This document shows, piece after piece, positions 54,552 through 63,479 of a stretch of 64,000 bases of DNA. Position numbers and translations under genes: made by a program. The notes beneath the pieces are model-generated. The model was not told the DNA's origin and ran no database searches. It was given only the letters and a program-made list of their open reading frames with translations. Every line of letters begins with the position of its first letter. Position 1 is the first letter of the stretch. Source of the stretch: Caballeronia sp. INDeC2 (GTDB taxonomy: Bacteria > Pseudomonadota > Gammaproteobacteria > Burkholderiales > Burkholderiaceae); assembly GCF_023631325.1 (NCBI RefSeq), contig NZ_JALQDG010000036.1:88053-152052 (forward strand), given 5' to 3'.

Positions 54552-55450
54552 CGCGCGAGCGCCTTCACGTTCGCGATCGCCTTCTCGACGATCTCGACGG
54601 TCCGCCGCCGCTCTTCGCCTTCGAGCATCAGGCGCGGCGCCTTCACGTATTCCGGATAACCCGCCGTGATGTTTTCCGCGAGCTTGATGTACTGCACGAG
54701 CTTAACGTGCGTGTCGAGATGAAACAGCTCGATCAGCGCGCGATAAAGCGCGCGCGCCTTGTCGTAATCGCCATCGACCGCGTAGTTCAGCAAGTCGACG
54801 GATTCCTTCGGCATCGCGTTCGCCATGCCCGAGACCCAGCCCTTCACGCCGAGCGCGACCGATTCGACGATCAGATCGTCGACGCCGCAAAACACGACGA
54901 AGCGCTCGCCGAAGCGCGCATAGAGATCGGTGACGCGCGTCGTGTCGTAGGTCTCTTCCTTGATCGCGACGACGTTCGCTTCGTCGGCGAGTTGCGCGAG
55001 CAGGTCGGGACGCATGTCGACGCCATAGCCGCGCGGGTTGTTATAGATCATCAGACCGAGCTTGGTCGAGCGCGCAATCGACCGATAGTATTCGACGGTC
55101 TCGCGATCGTCCGAGCGATACGTGAGGCCCGGAAACACCATCAAGCCTTGCACGCCGATTATTTCGGCATCCTTTGCAAATTGCATTGCGTTGGCCGTGT
55201 TCAGTTCCGCGAGACCGGATATCACAGGCACGCGCCCGTTCACCGTTTCGACCGCGATCTTCAGCACCGTGCGCTTTTCCTCGGGCGTGAGTTGCGCGTT
55301 CTCGCCGACCATGCCCATCATCACGACGCCGCCTACGCCGTTGTCGATGAGACGGTTCAAACCGCTCACGATTGCATCGCGGTCGAGCGAGCCGTCTTGC
55401 TTGAGCTTCGTCGTGACGGCGGGGAATACGCCTTTCCAGTTCACTTGCAT
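54548..55450 (-). CDS. DHDPS-family lyase, probable pyrroline-4-hydroxy-2-carboxylate deaminase
   Basis: 300 residues of the DapA/NAL superfamily: MMGMVGENAQLTPEEKRTVL, LMIYNNPRGYGVDM (Tyr) and the Schiff-base Lys in VVAIKEETYD. The usual family member in hydroxyproline clusters converts the cyclic imine from the oxidase to 2-oxoglutarate semialdehyde. The semialdehyde dehydrogenase itself is not in this window. Confidence 0.85.
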   Translation of the reverse strand: MQVNWKGVFPAVTTKLKQDGSLDRDAIVSGLNRLIDNGVGGVVMMGMVGENAQLTPEEKRTVLKIAVETVNGRVPVISGLAELNTANAMQFAKDAEIIGVQGLMVFPGLTYRSDDRETVEYYRSIARSTKLGLMIYNNPRGYGVDMRPDLLAQLADEANVVAIKEETYDTTRVTDLYARFGERFVVFCGVDDLIVESVALGVKGWVSGMANAMPKESVDLLNYAVDGDYDKARALYRALIELFHLDTHVKLVQYIKLAENITAGYPEYVKAPRLMLEGEERRRTVEIVEKAIANVKALAR

Positions 55451-55465
55451 AGTTGCTCCTCCAAT

Positions 55466-56713
55466 TTAGAAACGGGCGATCGAATACGGACCGAGCGGCA
55501 CGCGCGGCGTACGGCCCGCGAGCACATCGGCGACGAGCGCGGCGGTCGTCGCCGATTGCGTCAAACCGAGATGACCGTGACCGAACGCATAGACGACCGA
55601 CGGCATGCGCGGCGATGCGCCGATCACCGGCAGCGAATCGGGCGTTGCGGGGCGATTGCCCATCCATTTCGCGGCGTCCGTATCGTCGATACCGGGAATG
55701 AAGCGCTTGCCGAGCGTGAGCAACGCGTCGCTACGACGATAGTTCGGCGGCGCATCGGTGCCCGCGAACTCCGCCGCGCCGCCGATGCGCAAACCGACGT
55801 CGAGCGGCGCCGCGACGAACTTGCGCTCCGCAAAGATCACTTCGCGCGTCGGCCCGACGCCGTGCTTCGGCAGCGTCGCGTTGTAGCCGCGCTCGCTTTC
55901 GAGCAAAACGCTATCGCCGATGGACTTCGCCAGCGCCGCCGACCACGCGCCCGCCGCGATCACGATGCGCCGTCCTTTCACGCGATTGCCGTCCGCCAGC
56001 ACCACCGAATCCGATGCATCGATCGCACGCGCTATGCCCGTTACGAAGCGCGCGCCGAGCGCACGCACGCGCTCGCGCAGCAGCGTCACGATGCGGCGCG
56101 GATCGCCGATATGCGACCAATCGTCGAGAAACACGCCATGCCTGAACACCGGCGCAAGCGACGGCTCGCATTCGCGCACCTGCTGCGCGTTCAGCGCATG
56201 CCAGCTCACGCCGAGCTCGCGCTTGAGCGCCCATTCCGTCTGGTCGGCGGCGAAGGCTTCGTCGGTTTCATAGACCGTCAGCGCGCCGCGGCGATAATGC
56301 ATCGCGCTCGCGCCGATATCGTCGAACATGGGCACGATGTCGTCGTAGACGCGGTTGTTCAACAACGCGAGCGCATGCGATATCGCCTGATAACGTTCCG
56401 GCTCGCTCGCGCGGCGAAACGCCATGAACCACGGCAGCGCCTTCGGCAGATGCTTCCAGTCGAGCGCGAGCGGCCCGAGCGGGTCCATCAGCCATGTCGC
56501 AACCTTCGTGAACATGCCGTGCACGGCGATCGGCGTGCTCTCCGTGACCGCAATGCCGCCCGCGTTGCCATGCGACGCGCGATCGCCCTCGAAATCGCGA
56601 TCGACGATCGTCACGCGCGCGCCGTCGCGCAGCGCGGCCCACGCGCAAGCCAGTCCGACGATGCCCGCGCCGATCACGACGACGTCCGCCATTTCTTCAT
56701 TTGTCACGCTCAT
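55466..56713 (-). CDS. FAD-dependent D-amino-acid/imino-acid oxidase, probable cis-4-hydroxy-D-proline oxidase
   Basis: 415 residues of the DadA/DAO family: FAD loop VVVIGAGIVGLACAWAAL, GNAGGIAVTES, and C-terminal RPATPDSLPVIGASPRMPSV with FGHGHLGLTQSA. It would oxidise the epimerase product to the pyrroline. Translationally coupled to the second racemase-family gene (ATGA at 56710-56713). Confidence 0.85.
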   Translation of the reverse strand: MSVTNEEMADVVVIGAGIVGLACAWAALRDGARVTIVDRDFEGDRASHGNAGGIAVTESTPIAVHGMFTKVATWLMDPLGPLALDWKHLPKALPWFMAFRRASEPERYQAISHALALLNNRVYDDIVPMFDDIGASAMHYRRGALTVYETDEAFAADQTEWALKRELGVSWHALNAQQVRECEPSLAPVFRHGVFLDDWSHIGDPRRIVTLLRERVRALGARFVTGIARAIDASDSVVLADGNRVKGRRIVIAAGAWSAALAKSIGDSVLLESERGYNATLPKHGVGPTREVIFAERKFVAAPLDVGLRIGGAAEFAGTDAPPNYRRSDALLTLGKRFIPGIDDTDAAKWMGNRPATPDSLPVIGASPRMPSVVYAFGHGHLGLTQSATTAALVADVLAGRTPRVPLGPYSIARF

Positions 56714-57777
56714 AGGCCGGCACGCGACTTGATGAGCTTGTCGTCGACGGCTTCGCACCACGTATCCGCGAGCGTGAAGCCGGTCTGGAAGCGATCGGTC
56801 GGATCGACGCCGACTTGCGAGATCGCGGTAATCCAAGCCTGACCTGCGACGACCGGCACGACCGCGGGCACGTCGCCGAGGCGCGTGACCGAATCGATGC
56901 GGCTTTCGAAGACCGACCCGATGATCGACTCGTGCAGGAAGGTCTCGCCCACGTCGATCAGCCCTTTCGCGTGCATCACCGCGAGCCGCGCGGAGGTGCC
57001 GGTGCCGCACGGCGAACGGTCGCAGCGGCCCGGCGACACGATCACCGTGTTGCGCGATTTCAGCACGCCCTTCTCGCGCGACAGCGGCCCGGCGAACTCG
57101 GTCATCGTGATGCCCTTGATGAGCGGATTTAACGGATGCGGCGAAGGCAACTGCGCCGCCGCCGCGGCCTTGATGACCTGCCCGAGCTCGCACAACTCGC
57201 GCGCCTCGTCGGGCGCGATGCGAAAGCCGAGCTTCTCCGCATCGACGATCACGTACGTCATGCCGCCATAGGCGACGTCCACAGTCAGGCTGCCGATGCC
57301 TTCTACCTCGATCGTCCTGTCCAGATGATTCGCGAACGCGGGCTGATTCGTGAACTCGACCTTCGTGACCTTGCCGTTCGCGCACGCGCAGCGCAGATGG
57401 ATGAGCCCCGCCGGCGCTTCGAGCACGAGCTCGGTGACGGGCTCGACCATCGGCAGGATGCCGGTTTCGAGCAGCACCGTGGCGACGCACATCGTGTTCG
57501 AGCCGGACATCGCCGGATACTCGGTCGATTCCGCGATCACGTAGCCCATTTGCGCGCGCGGGTCGGTTGCGGGCAGCAGGAAGTTCACGGTCTGATTCGC
57601 CGATCCGCGCGGCTCGAAGATGCAGATGCGGCGCAGGTCGTCGCGCACCTCTTCCAGATGCATCATCTTGTCGAACATGGTCGCGCCGGGCACGTCCAAA
57701 ACGCCGCCCGTCACCACGTTACCGACTTCGCCTTCGGCATGGCAGTTCACCACTGTAAGCGTTCGATTCCAGCGCAT
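56710..57777 (-). CDS. Proline-racemase-family enzyme with Ser/Cys active site
   Basis: 355 residues. The first catalytic position is Ser (YPAMSGSNTMCVATV, where the other paralogue has MCGHGT) and the second is Cys (DRSPCGTGTSARLAV). Neither Cys/Cys (racemase/epimerase) nor Cys/Thr (trans-3-hydroxyproline dehydratase). Ser/Cys members have been linked to hydroxyproline epimerisation, but which isomer is used here cannot be told. Two bp downstream of the transporter gene. Confidence 0.8.
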   Translation of the reverse strand: MRWNRTLTVVNCHAEGEVGNVVTGGVLDVPGATMFDKMMHLEEVRDDLRRICIFEPRGSANQTVNFLLPATDPRAQMGYVIAESTEYPAMSGSNTMCVATVLLETGILPMVEPVTELVLEAPAGLIHLRCACANGKVTKVEFTNQPAFANHLDRTIEVEGIGSLTVDVAYGGMTYVIVDAEKLGFRIAPDEARELCELGQVIKAAAAAQLPSPHPLNPLIKGITMTEFAGPLSREKGVLKSRNTVIVSPGRCDRSPCGTGTSARLAVMHAKGLIDVGETFLHESIIGSVFESRIDSVTRLGDVPAVVPVVAGQAWITAISQVGVDPTDRFQTGFTLADTWCEAVDDKLIKSRAGL

Positions 57778-57779
57778 GT

Positions 57780-59090
57780 CTATTGCAGCGGCGCGTGCGC
57801 CGTCTCCTTGATGGTGAAGACCGTGATCGTCGAAAGCAGCGCGGCGAGCATCACGAAGTACGCGGGCGAGAGCGGCGAGCCCGTCGCCTTGATGAGCGCG
57901 ATGGAGATCATCGGCGCGAAACCGCCGAACACCGCGTTGGCGATGCCGTAGCCGATCGACATCCACGTCGTGCGGATTTTCGTCGGAAAGAGCTCGGACA
58001 ACACGGCAGGCCCGACGCCCGAGAAGATGCCGATGATCACGCCGCCCAGCACCTGCACCGCGCCGACGATCGCGGCCGATTTGTATTCGAGCATCAGATG
58101 AAAAATCGGATACGGCAGCACGAGAAACGCGATGCAGCCGATCGTATAGATGGGCTTGCGTCCAAAACGGTCCGAGGCCGCGCCCCAGAACGGAATCGAC
58201 GCCGTCATCACGATCAGGCCCGCCGTGTTGAGCCAGAGCGCCGTCGACGCATTCATGCCGACGTACTTCGTCGTGAACGACGGCAGATAGTTGAGCAGCA
58301 CGTAGAGCGAGACCGTCCACACGATCACGAGTCCGCAGGCTTGAAGTCCGAGCAGCGCGGGCGCGCGGCCCTTCGCTTTGGGCGCTTCGTCGCTTGCGCT
58401 TTGATAGACCGGCGTCTCTTCGCTGCGCTTGCGGATGATCCAGCCGATCGGCCCGATCACGATCGCGCCGACGATGAACGGCACGCGCCAGCCCCAGTCG
58501 AGCAGCGCTTCCTGGCTTAGCAGCGTCGTCATGAGCGCGGCCGCGCCCGAACCGAGCAGCATTCCGCCGAGCGTGCTGCATTGCTGGAAGCTGCCGTAGA
58601 AGCCGCGCTTGTTCGGCGGCGCCCATTCGACGAGAAACGCGACCGCGTTACCCAGTTCGCCGCCGACGGAGATGCCCTGCAACATGCGCGCGGCGACGAG
58701 CAGAATCGGCGCCATGATGCCGATGGACGCATAAGTGGGCAGCAGCGCCATGAAGAGCGTGGCGGCGGCCATCAGCGGCATGACGAAGGTGAGCGTCCAC
58801 TTGCGGCCTTTCTTGTCGCCGAGCCAGCCGAAGATGATCGCGCCGAGCGGACGCGCGGCGAAGCCCAGGCCGAACGCGCCGAAGGTGCCGAGCATCGCGG
58901 CGAAGTCGTCGCCGGCGGGAAACATCACTTTGGCGATGACGGTCGCGAGGAACGCGTACGTGCCGAAATCGAACCATTCGAGGATATTGCCGACGACGGC
59001 GGCGGTCACCGCGCGGCTGGATTTGGATGAGGTTGTCGGTGAATCGCCGGAGATGTAGGAGCTGGCAACGGCGTTGGCGCGGTCTGTCAT
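57780..59090 (-). CDS. MHS-family MFS transporter (ProP-like), probable hydroxyproline uptake
   Basis: 436 residues, 12 membrane segments, with LEWFDFGTYAFLATVIAKVM at the first helix, GWLGDKKGRKWTL in loop 2-3, RMLQGISVGGELGNAVAFLVEWAP and DRFGRKPIYTIGC, all features of the metabolite:H+ symporter family. First gene of the five-to-six-gene hydroxyproline operon and preceded by a palindromic operator. Confidence 0.86.
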   Translation of the reverse strand: MTDRANAVASSYISGDSPTTSSKSSRAVTAAVVGNILEWFDFGTYAFLATVIAKVMFPAGDDFAAMLGTFGAFGLGFAARPLGAIIFGWLGDKKGRKWTLTFVMPLMAAATLFMALLPTYASIGIMAPILLVAARMLQGISVGGELGNAVAFLVEWAPPNKRGFYGSFQQCSTLGGMLLGSGAAALMTTLLSQEALLDWGWRVPFIVGAIVIGPIGWIIRKRSEETPVYQSASDEAPKAKGRAPALLGLQACGLVIVWTVSLYVLLNYLPSFTTKYVGMNASTALWLNTAGLIVMTASIPFWGAASDRFGRKPIYTIGCIAFLVLPYPIFHLMLEYKSAAIVGAVQVLGGVIIGIFSGVGPAVLSELFPTKIRTTWMSIGYGIANAVFGGFAPMISIALIKATGSPLSPAYFVMLAALLSTITVFTIKETAHAPLQ

Positions 59091-59159
59091 CGGGACTCCC
59101 TCGTTCGCGTGGGGTGCGGTTCCGATGGATTGTGCGCCCATGTTAAAATTGAATCAAGG

Positions 59160-59175
59160 ATTTTGGATCCAAAAT
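59160..59175. promoter_or_regulatory. Perfect palindrome, probable operator of the hydroxyproline operon
   Basis: ATTTTGGATCCAAAAT, 16 bp with no mismatch, 70 bp upstream of the transporter start. The AAAATTGAA block occurs at 59146 and again at 59171. GntR/FCD proteins bind such AT-rich palindromes. The only other large AT stretch nearby is the promoter region itself. Confidence 0.65.
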
Positions 59176-59357
59176 TGAACACGAATTTCTGGCTGCTTTG
59201 GCTCCAGTTTTATCTTCCCGTGGGCGCTTCAACTATTGGCCCTCAAAAAACAACTGTCGCGATGGACTTCGCAAGCCCGCGCGGTCATCTCAAGTTGAAC
59301 CGGAGCCTGGACTCGAAGTAGACGAAGAATCGCCCTCGAAAGCTCATCACGAGGAAA

Positions 59358-59380
59358 AGGCCTCGAAACTTTCGAGGCCT
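59358..59380 (-). terminator. Rho-independent terminator of the protease-propeller gene
   Basis: AGGCCTCGAA / TTCGAGGCCT, 10-bp perfect stem with a 3-base loop; on the minus strand followed by TTTTCC. Lies 33 bp after the stop. Confidence 0.8.
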
Positions 59381-59412
59381 GCGGTTTCTTCTATCTAATG
59401 AATCGCTGCGTC

Positions 59413-61149
59413 CTAGCGTGAAACGAACACAAACGGAGCGATGCCGCCGTATCCCGCGCCGCTGCTGAACGATTTCAGCCCAAGATCGATGCTCTTGTAG
59501 CTACCGTCGGCCTGCGGCTGCAACTGGCTGACGGACCACGTCCCGTTCCTTTCGAAGAGAATGGATTTGGTTCTGGGTTCGTATTGCAGATAACCCAACA
59601 GGTTGGACGCCGCCATCAGGCTCGTCTTGTTCCCGCTCGTCACGTCGTAGAGGATGATCGGACTCGGACCCGTGTAGTTGTCGTCGCCGAAAAGGATCTG
59701 CTGGTTGCTGATTGCCGCGAGGAACTTCGGCTTCTTCTCCGGCAGGTCGGCCAGCACGCGCATGTTACCGCTCGTCAGATCGAGTTCCGTCAGACTGCCG
59801 TCGCCGGTGTACGACGTGAAGCTGAGGAAGTAAGCTTTCTTCGCGTCTGGCGTAACCGCGAACTGATCCCTGATCGTGCTCGATGCAGAGCCGACCGGAT
59901 AGGCACGCGCGATCGAAGCGCTGGCCGTGTCGATGCGAAGGATCTGCAGCTTCGTACCGGGCGCGTTTGTCAGTGCATAGATGCTATTGGCATCGTCCTT
60001 GGCCGTCGCTAGCTTGATCAGGCTATAGCCTTCCGGCAGCACGATGTTCTTCATCAGTTGCCCCGAGTCCGTGTCGACGACGCTGATCCTGTTCTTGTTC
60101 GACACGTAAACCTGATTGCCTTCGTAAGCGGGTTGCAGGTTATAACCGGTAAAGGTCGTCAGCAGCGGAGCGATGGGCGTGACCCGAATGATCGTGTTGG
60201 TCGCGGTGTCGATGGTCGCCAGATCGATCGACGTCGAGCTTCTCTCCAGAAGCACATGCAGGCGTTTGCCATCGGCGCTCGCGAACATCTGATCGGCTTG
60301 CTTGTAGTCCTCCGTCAGCGACAGGTCGATCGAGGCCTTCACTTCACGCGTCGAGAAATCGTATGCGGTCACCTGGGCGGGAGCCTGGGCGCGCGTCAAC
60401 GTGTAGATGGTTTCCTTGGGTCGGGGCGGGCCATAGAATCTCTGAACCATCTCGATGTCGGTGGCGCTAAGTTTGCCGTCGCCGTTCCACTTCGGATTGC
60501 AATAGTTCATGATCGAGGCAAGATCCCACTCGCCGACCATCGTGTCGCCTTGATTGCCCTGTGCAGGCTCGATGCATGACGACGGCGTATCCGGCCGATT
60601 CTGTTCATGCGCAAAACCCAGCGCGTGACCGAATTCGTGCGCAGCGATCCGGCGAATGCAATACTCCTTGCGCCCTTGGCAACTCGGGCTCCAGTTATTG
60701 AAGGTGAAATTCAGCGCCATTCCGCCCCGGGCATTGTTCAGCCTCGCGCCCAAATTCCATGTATGCGGCGCGCTCCCGGCAATGTCCTCGACTGAAATCC
60801 GAATTCCGTAGTAATTCGGTTCGTTCGCGCACTGCTGCCAACCGCTGAATTCGACGCCGGAGTGCTGTTCCCAAGTCTCTTCGACCGCGGAACGACTCCA
60901 GTTGCGCTCCGCGGAATACCGCGCGAAATCCGCGTCGTTTAAATCCCAGCAAACACCGATGGGCACTCGATCCCAAATAACGGTCGACAAGGCATAGCCC
61001 TTTCCCGTGGCCCTATCCTGCGCCGCCGATTGTTCGACCGAAGCCCTACCCGTTGAGCCAAGCGCGTCGTTGCCGCCGTCACTTCCGCCGCAACTACTAA
61101 TCAGTATTCCTGCCAATAGAGCGAGCAGTACCCCTCGTAACCCTTTCAT
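59413..61149 (-). CDS. Astacin-like metalloprotease lipoprotein with C-terminal propeller
   Basis: 578 residues. Lipoprotein signal with lipobox ISSC (Cys20), protease domain about 50-240 with zinc motif HEFGHALGFAHEQNRPD (His171, His175, His181) and Met-turn SIMNYC, a calcium-loop segment WNGDGKLSATDIEMVQRFYG resembling an EF-hand/dockerin half, then about 330 residues of repeated beta strands (IDLATIDTATNTI, SVVDTDSGQLMKN, LQILRIDTASASI, LTELDLTSGNMRV), which read as a seven-bladed-type propeller. Probably anchored in the outer membrane. Confidence 0.75.
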   Translation of the reverse strand: MKGLRGVLLALLAGILISSCGGSDGGNDALGSTGRASVEQSAAQDRATGKGYALSTVIWDRVPIGVCWDLNDADFARYSAERNWSRSAVEETWEQHSGVEFSGWQQCANEPNYYGIRISVEDIAGSAPHTWNLGARLNNARGGMALNFTFNNWSPSCQGRKEYCIRRIAAHEFGHALGFAHEQNRPDTPSSCIEPAQGNQGDTMVGEWDLASIMNYCNPKWNGDGKLSATDIEMVQRFYGPPRPKETIYTLTRAQAPAQVTAYDFSTREVKASIDLSLTEDYKQADQMFASADGKRLHVLLERSSTSIDLATIDTATNTIIRVTPIAPLLTTFTGYNLQPAYEGNQVYVSNKNRISVVDTDSGQLMKNIVLPEGYSLIKLATAKDDANSIYALTNAPGTKLQILRIDTASASIARAYPVGSASSTIRDQFAVTPDAKKAYFLSFTSYTGDGSLTELDLTSGNMRVLADLPEKKPKFLAAISNQQILFGDDNYTGPSPIILYDVTSGNKTSLMAASNLLGYLQYEPRTKSILFERNGTWSVSQLQPQADGSYKSIDLGLKSFSSGAGYGGIAPFVFVSR

Positions 61150-61385
61150 CTTTATTCTCCGTTATAGATACCCCATGCGTTCTCACGCACGGGTCGGCGA
61201 AGTATATTTTCATCATGTAATCAAATTGGAATGTACATTACATAATTTTTCCAAATTCTTTGGATCGTCGTGTCAATGCGAGCTTGGTCGCTTCTTCGCA
61301 ATCGTTTGATAGGCGAGCGCCGCAGAAGGCAAGCCGATTGCAGATATCGCCTGACCGCGACTAGCGAAGTTAACGTTTGAACGAC

Positions 61386-62099
61386 TCACCGCGGCCCGTA
61401 AAACATCTGCGCCATCACGATATCCGTCGTGCTGAGTTGGCCGTCGCCGTTCCAATCCGGATTGCAGTAGTTCATGATCGATGCCAGATCCCACGCGCCG
61501 ATCAGCGTATCGCCGTAAGTGCCTTGCGCAGGCTCATTGCAAGTCGATGGCGTGTCCGGCCGGTTTTGCTCATGCGCGAAACCCATCGCATGACCGAACT
61601 CGTGCGCGGCGATATTGCGAATGCAATACTCCTCACGTCCCACGCAACTCGGACTCCAATTCCTGAACGTGAAGTTGAACACCATTCCTCCGACTACATT
61701 GTTCAACTGCGTTCCGAGTCCTTGGGTATGCGGTCCGTTCACGGCGCTGTCCTCGACCGAGATCCGTATGCCGTAGTAGTTCGGATCGTTCGTGCATTGC
61801 TGCCAACCGGTGAACGTGACGCCGGAATGCGTCTCCCAGCTTGCTTCGACCGCGAGACGGCTCCAGTCGCGCTGGTTGGCATATAGCGCGAAGTCGGCAT
61901 TGCTCAGATCCCAGCAGACGCCGATCGGCATCTGCTTCCAGATGACGGTCGACAAAGCGTATCCCTTGGCAGTGGCCTTTTCCTGCGTGTTGGATTGCCT
62001 GGCCGCGGAACTGACTGCGTCGGTGTTGTCGCTTCCGCCGCACCCGGTAAGCAGCATTCCTAACAATAATGCAAATACCCACGCACTGAATCGTTTCAT
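61386..62099 (-). CDS. Astacin-like metalloprotease lipoprotein (short paralogue)
   Basis: 237 residues. Lipobox LTGC (Cys20), same protease domain as the upstream-coded paralogue at high identity (HEFGHAMGFAHEQNRPDTPS, SIMNYC, WNGDGQLSTTDIVMAQMFYG) but without the propeller. The pair clearly arose by duplication. A 236-bp AT-rich gap separates them, so they likely have separate promoters. Confidence 0.8.
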   Translation of the reverse strand: MKRFSAWVFALLLGMLLTGCGGSDNTDAVSSAARQSNTQEKATAKGYALSTVIWKQMPIGVCWDLSNADFALYANQRDWSRLAVEASWETHSGVTFTGWQQCTNDPNYYGIRISVEDSAVNGPHTQGLGTQLNNVVGGMVFNFTFRNWSPSCVGREEYCIRNIAAHEFGHAMGFAHEQNRPDTPSTCNEPAQGTYGDTLIGAWDLASIMNYCNPDWNGDGQLSTTDIVMAQMFYGPR

Positions 62100-62253
62100 C
62101 TTCTCTCCGTGATTGCGGACCGCGCATCATCGCGCACAGCAGGAGAAGTATATTTTCTAATGCGCTACGAAAATGGAATGCTCATTTCATAGTATTCACG
62201 GAAAGCATCGGGCTTGCGCGACATTAGGCACATTGACGCGCCCAAAGAAAAAA

Positions 62254-62275
62254 ACCCCACGACGCTGCGTGGGGT
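62254..62275 (-). terminator. Rho-independent terminator of the small lipoprotein gene
   Basis: ACCCCACG / CGTGGGGT with a 6-base loop; on the minus strand followed by a run of T (GGGGTTTTTTTC). 19 bp after the stop. Confidence 0.9.
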
Positions 62276-62293
62276 CTTTATCGCTTTCGGGAT

Positions 62294-62617
62294 TCAACGA
62301 AGCCCGACTTCCTTGGCCCGCGTCACGTTGCACGCGGCATGCTCCGTGAATACAACGCGATTCTGATTGTTGTAATAGACCGACCACCGGTCGACGCCAT
62401 GCTCCTTGAATGCATATTCGGTGCACTGCGAGTGCCACGGTCCCCAGTTGCCGTCCGGCGGCCCGAGATGGTCTTCGACGTCCGCGCGTGTCATGCCGAT
62501 TTTCACGCGGCTCATGTACGCCTGCGGATCGGGATCCTTGCTGAAGACTGAACATCCGTTCAGGCCGATCAAAATCAGGAACAGTCCTACAACGCCACAT
62601 GCTTTTGCTTTGACCAT
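62294..62617 (-). CDS. Small lipoprotein, BamE/OmlA-like domain
   Basis: 107 residues: signal peptide with lipobox LNGC (about residue 22), then a short SmpA/OmlA-like fold with VKIGMTRADVEDHLGPPDGN, the hallmark of BamE-type domains. Could be an outer-membrane stress lipoprotein of the OsmE kind; it is too divergent to be BamE itself. Confidence 0.75.
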   Translation of the reverse strand: MVKAKACGVVGLFLILIGLNGCSVFSKDPDPQAYMSRVKIGMTRADVEDHLGPPDGNWGPWHSQCTEYAFKEHGVDRWSVYYNNQNRVVFTEHAACNVTRAKEVGLR

Positions 62618-62677
62618 CGCTTCAGCCTCTCAAAAAAGGTCTGAAACTACCGGCATCGCGATGGCAGAACAATCGAA

Positions 62678-63442
62678 CTAATCCGAAAGTGTGCGTGAAC
62701 GCCGCCGCGCCAGTTCCGCGACACCGATGCACGCCGCCAGCCACGCGCCACCCGACGCGAAACCGCCTATCACATCGCCGGGAAAATGCACGCCGATCAC
62801 GAGGCGGCTTGTGCCAATCGCCAGCACGATGAAGCACACCAGCGCGACGATCAGCGGATCGCGGCGCGTCGGTGCAAGGCGCAGCAGCACGTATGCGCAC
62901 ATGCCGTAGCAGACGATCGATCCGAACGTGTGACCGCTCGGAAACGCGAAACTTTCGGGCAGCGGCACCGTCGAGCCGGTGGGGCGGTCGCGGCGCATCA
63001 CCGCCTTGAGCGCCTGATTGAGCAGGCCGCCCGCGCTCGTGACCGCGGCGAAATACACGGCGAGGCCGAAGCGGCGCGTCAGGATCAGCGCCGCGCACAT
63101 GAGCGCGCACAGCAGTGTGAGAAACCACGGATCGCCGAGATGCGTGAGACGGGCGAACCATTGCGCGATGAAGGCGGGCGTGCCGTCGCGCACGGCGTCG
63201 AGCAAGCGCTGATCCGCCGATGAAAACGCCGTGCCGTGGGCGATGCGCATCGCAATGCCGACGAATACCGCCGTGCCCAGCGCGACCATCGCGAGCGCCG
63301 ACACCGCGACCATCGAACGGGATGCTGGCTTCCCGCGCGCGACCCAAGCCCACGCGCAAGCCGCGATGGCCGGAACGACGAAGAGCACGATCGCAATGAT
63401 CGCCACCGCATGGCGTTGCGCGAGCGCCGTGTATTCCGTCAT
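62678..63442 (-). CDS. PAP2 family phosphatase, membrane protein
   Basis: 254 residues, about six membrane segments. The three PAP2 motifs are complete: KAVMRRDRP, FPSGHTFGS, and SRLVIGVHFPGD. Likely undecaprenyl-pyrophosphate or phosphatidyl-glycerol-phosphate phosphatase; the active site would face the periplasm. Start at ATG 63442. Confidence 0.88.
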   Translation of the reverse strand: MTEYTALAQRHAVAIIAIVLFVVPAIAACAWAWVARGKPASRSMVAVSALAMVALGTAVFVGIAMRIAHGTAFSSADQRLLDAVRDGTPAFIAQWFARLTHLGDPWFLTLLCALMCAALILTRRFGLAVYFAAVTSAGGLLNQALKAVMRRDRPTGSTVPLPESFAFPSGHTFGSIVCYGMCAYVLLRLAPTRRDPLIVALVCFIVLAIGTSRLVIGVHFPGDVIGGFASGGAWLAACIGVAELARRRSRTLSD

Positions 63443-63479
63443 GTCCTGTTTCTCCGATTTGCCCGGCGCTCGCGCGGGC

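Noticed and set aside
59109..59321. 70-codon plus-strand open frame in the region upstream of the MHS transporter
   Set aside because: No ribosome-binding site or family features, and it spans the operator palindrome and promoter region.
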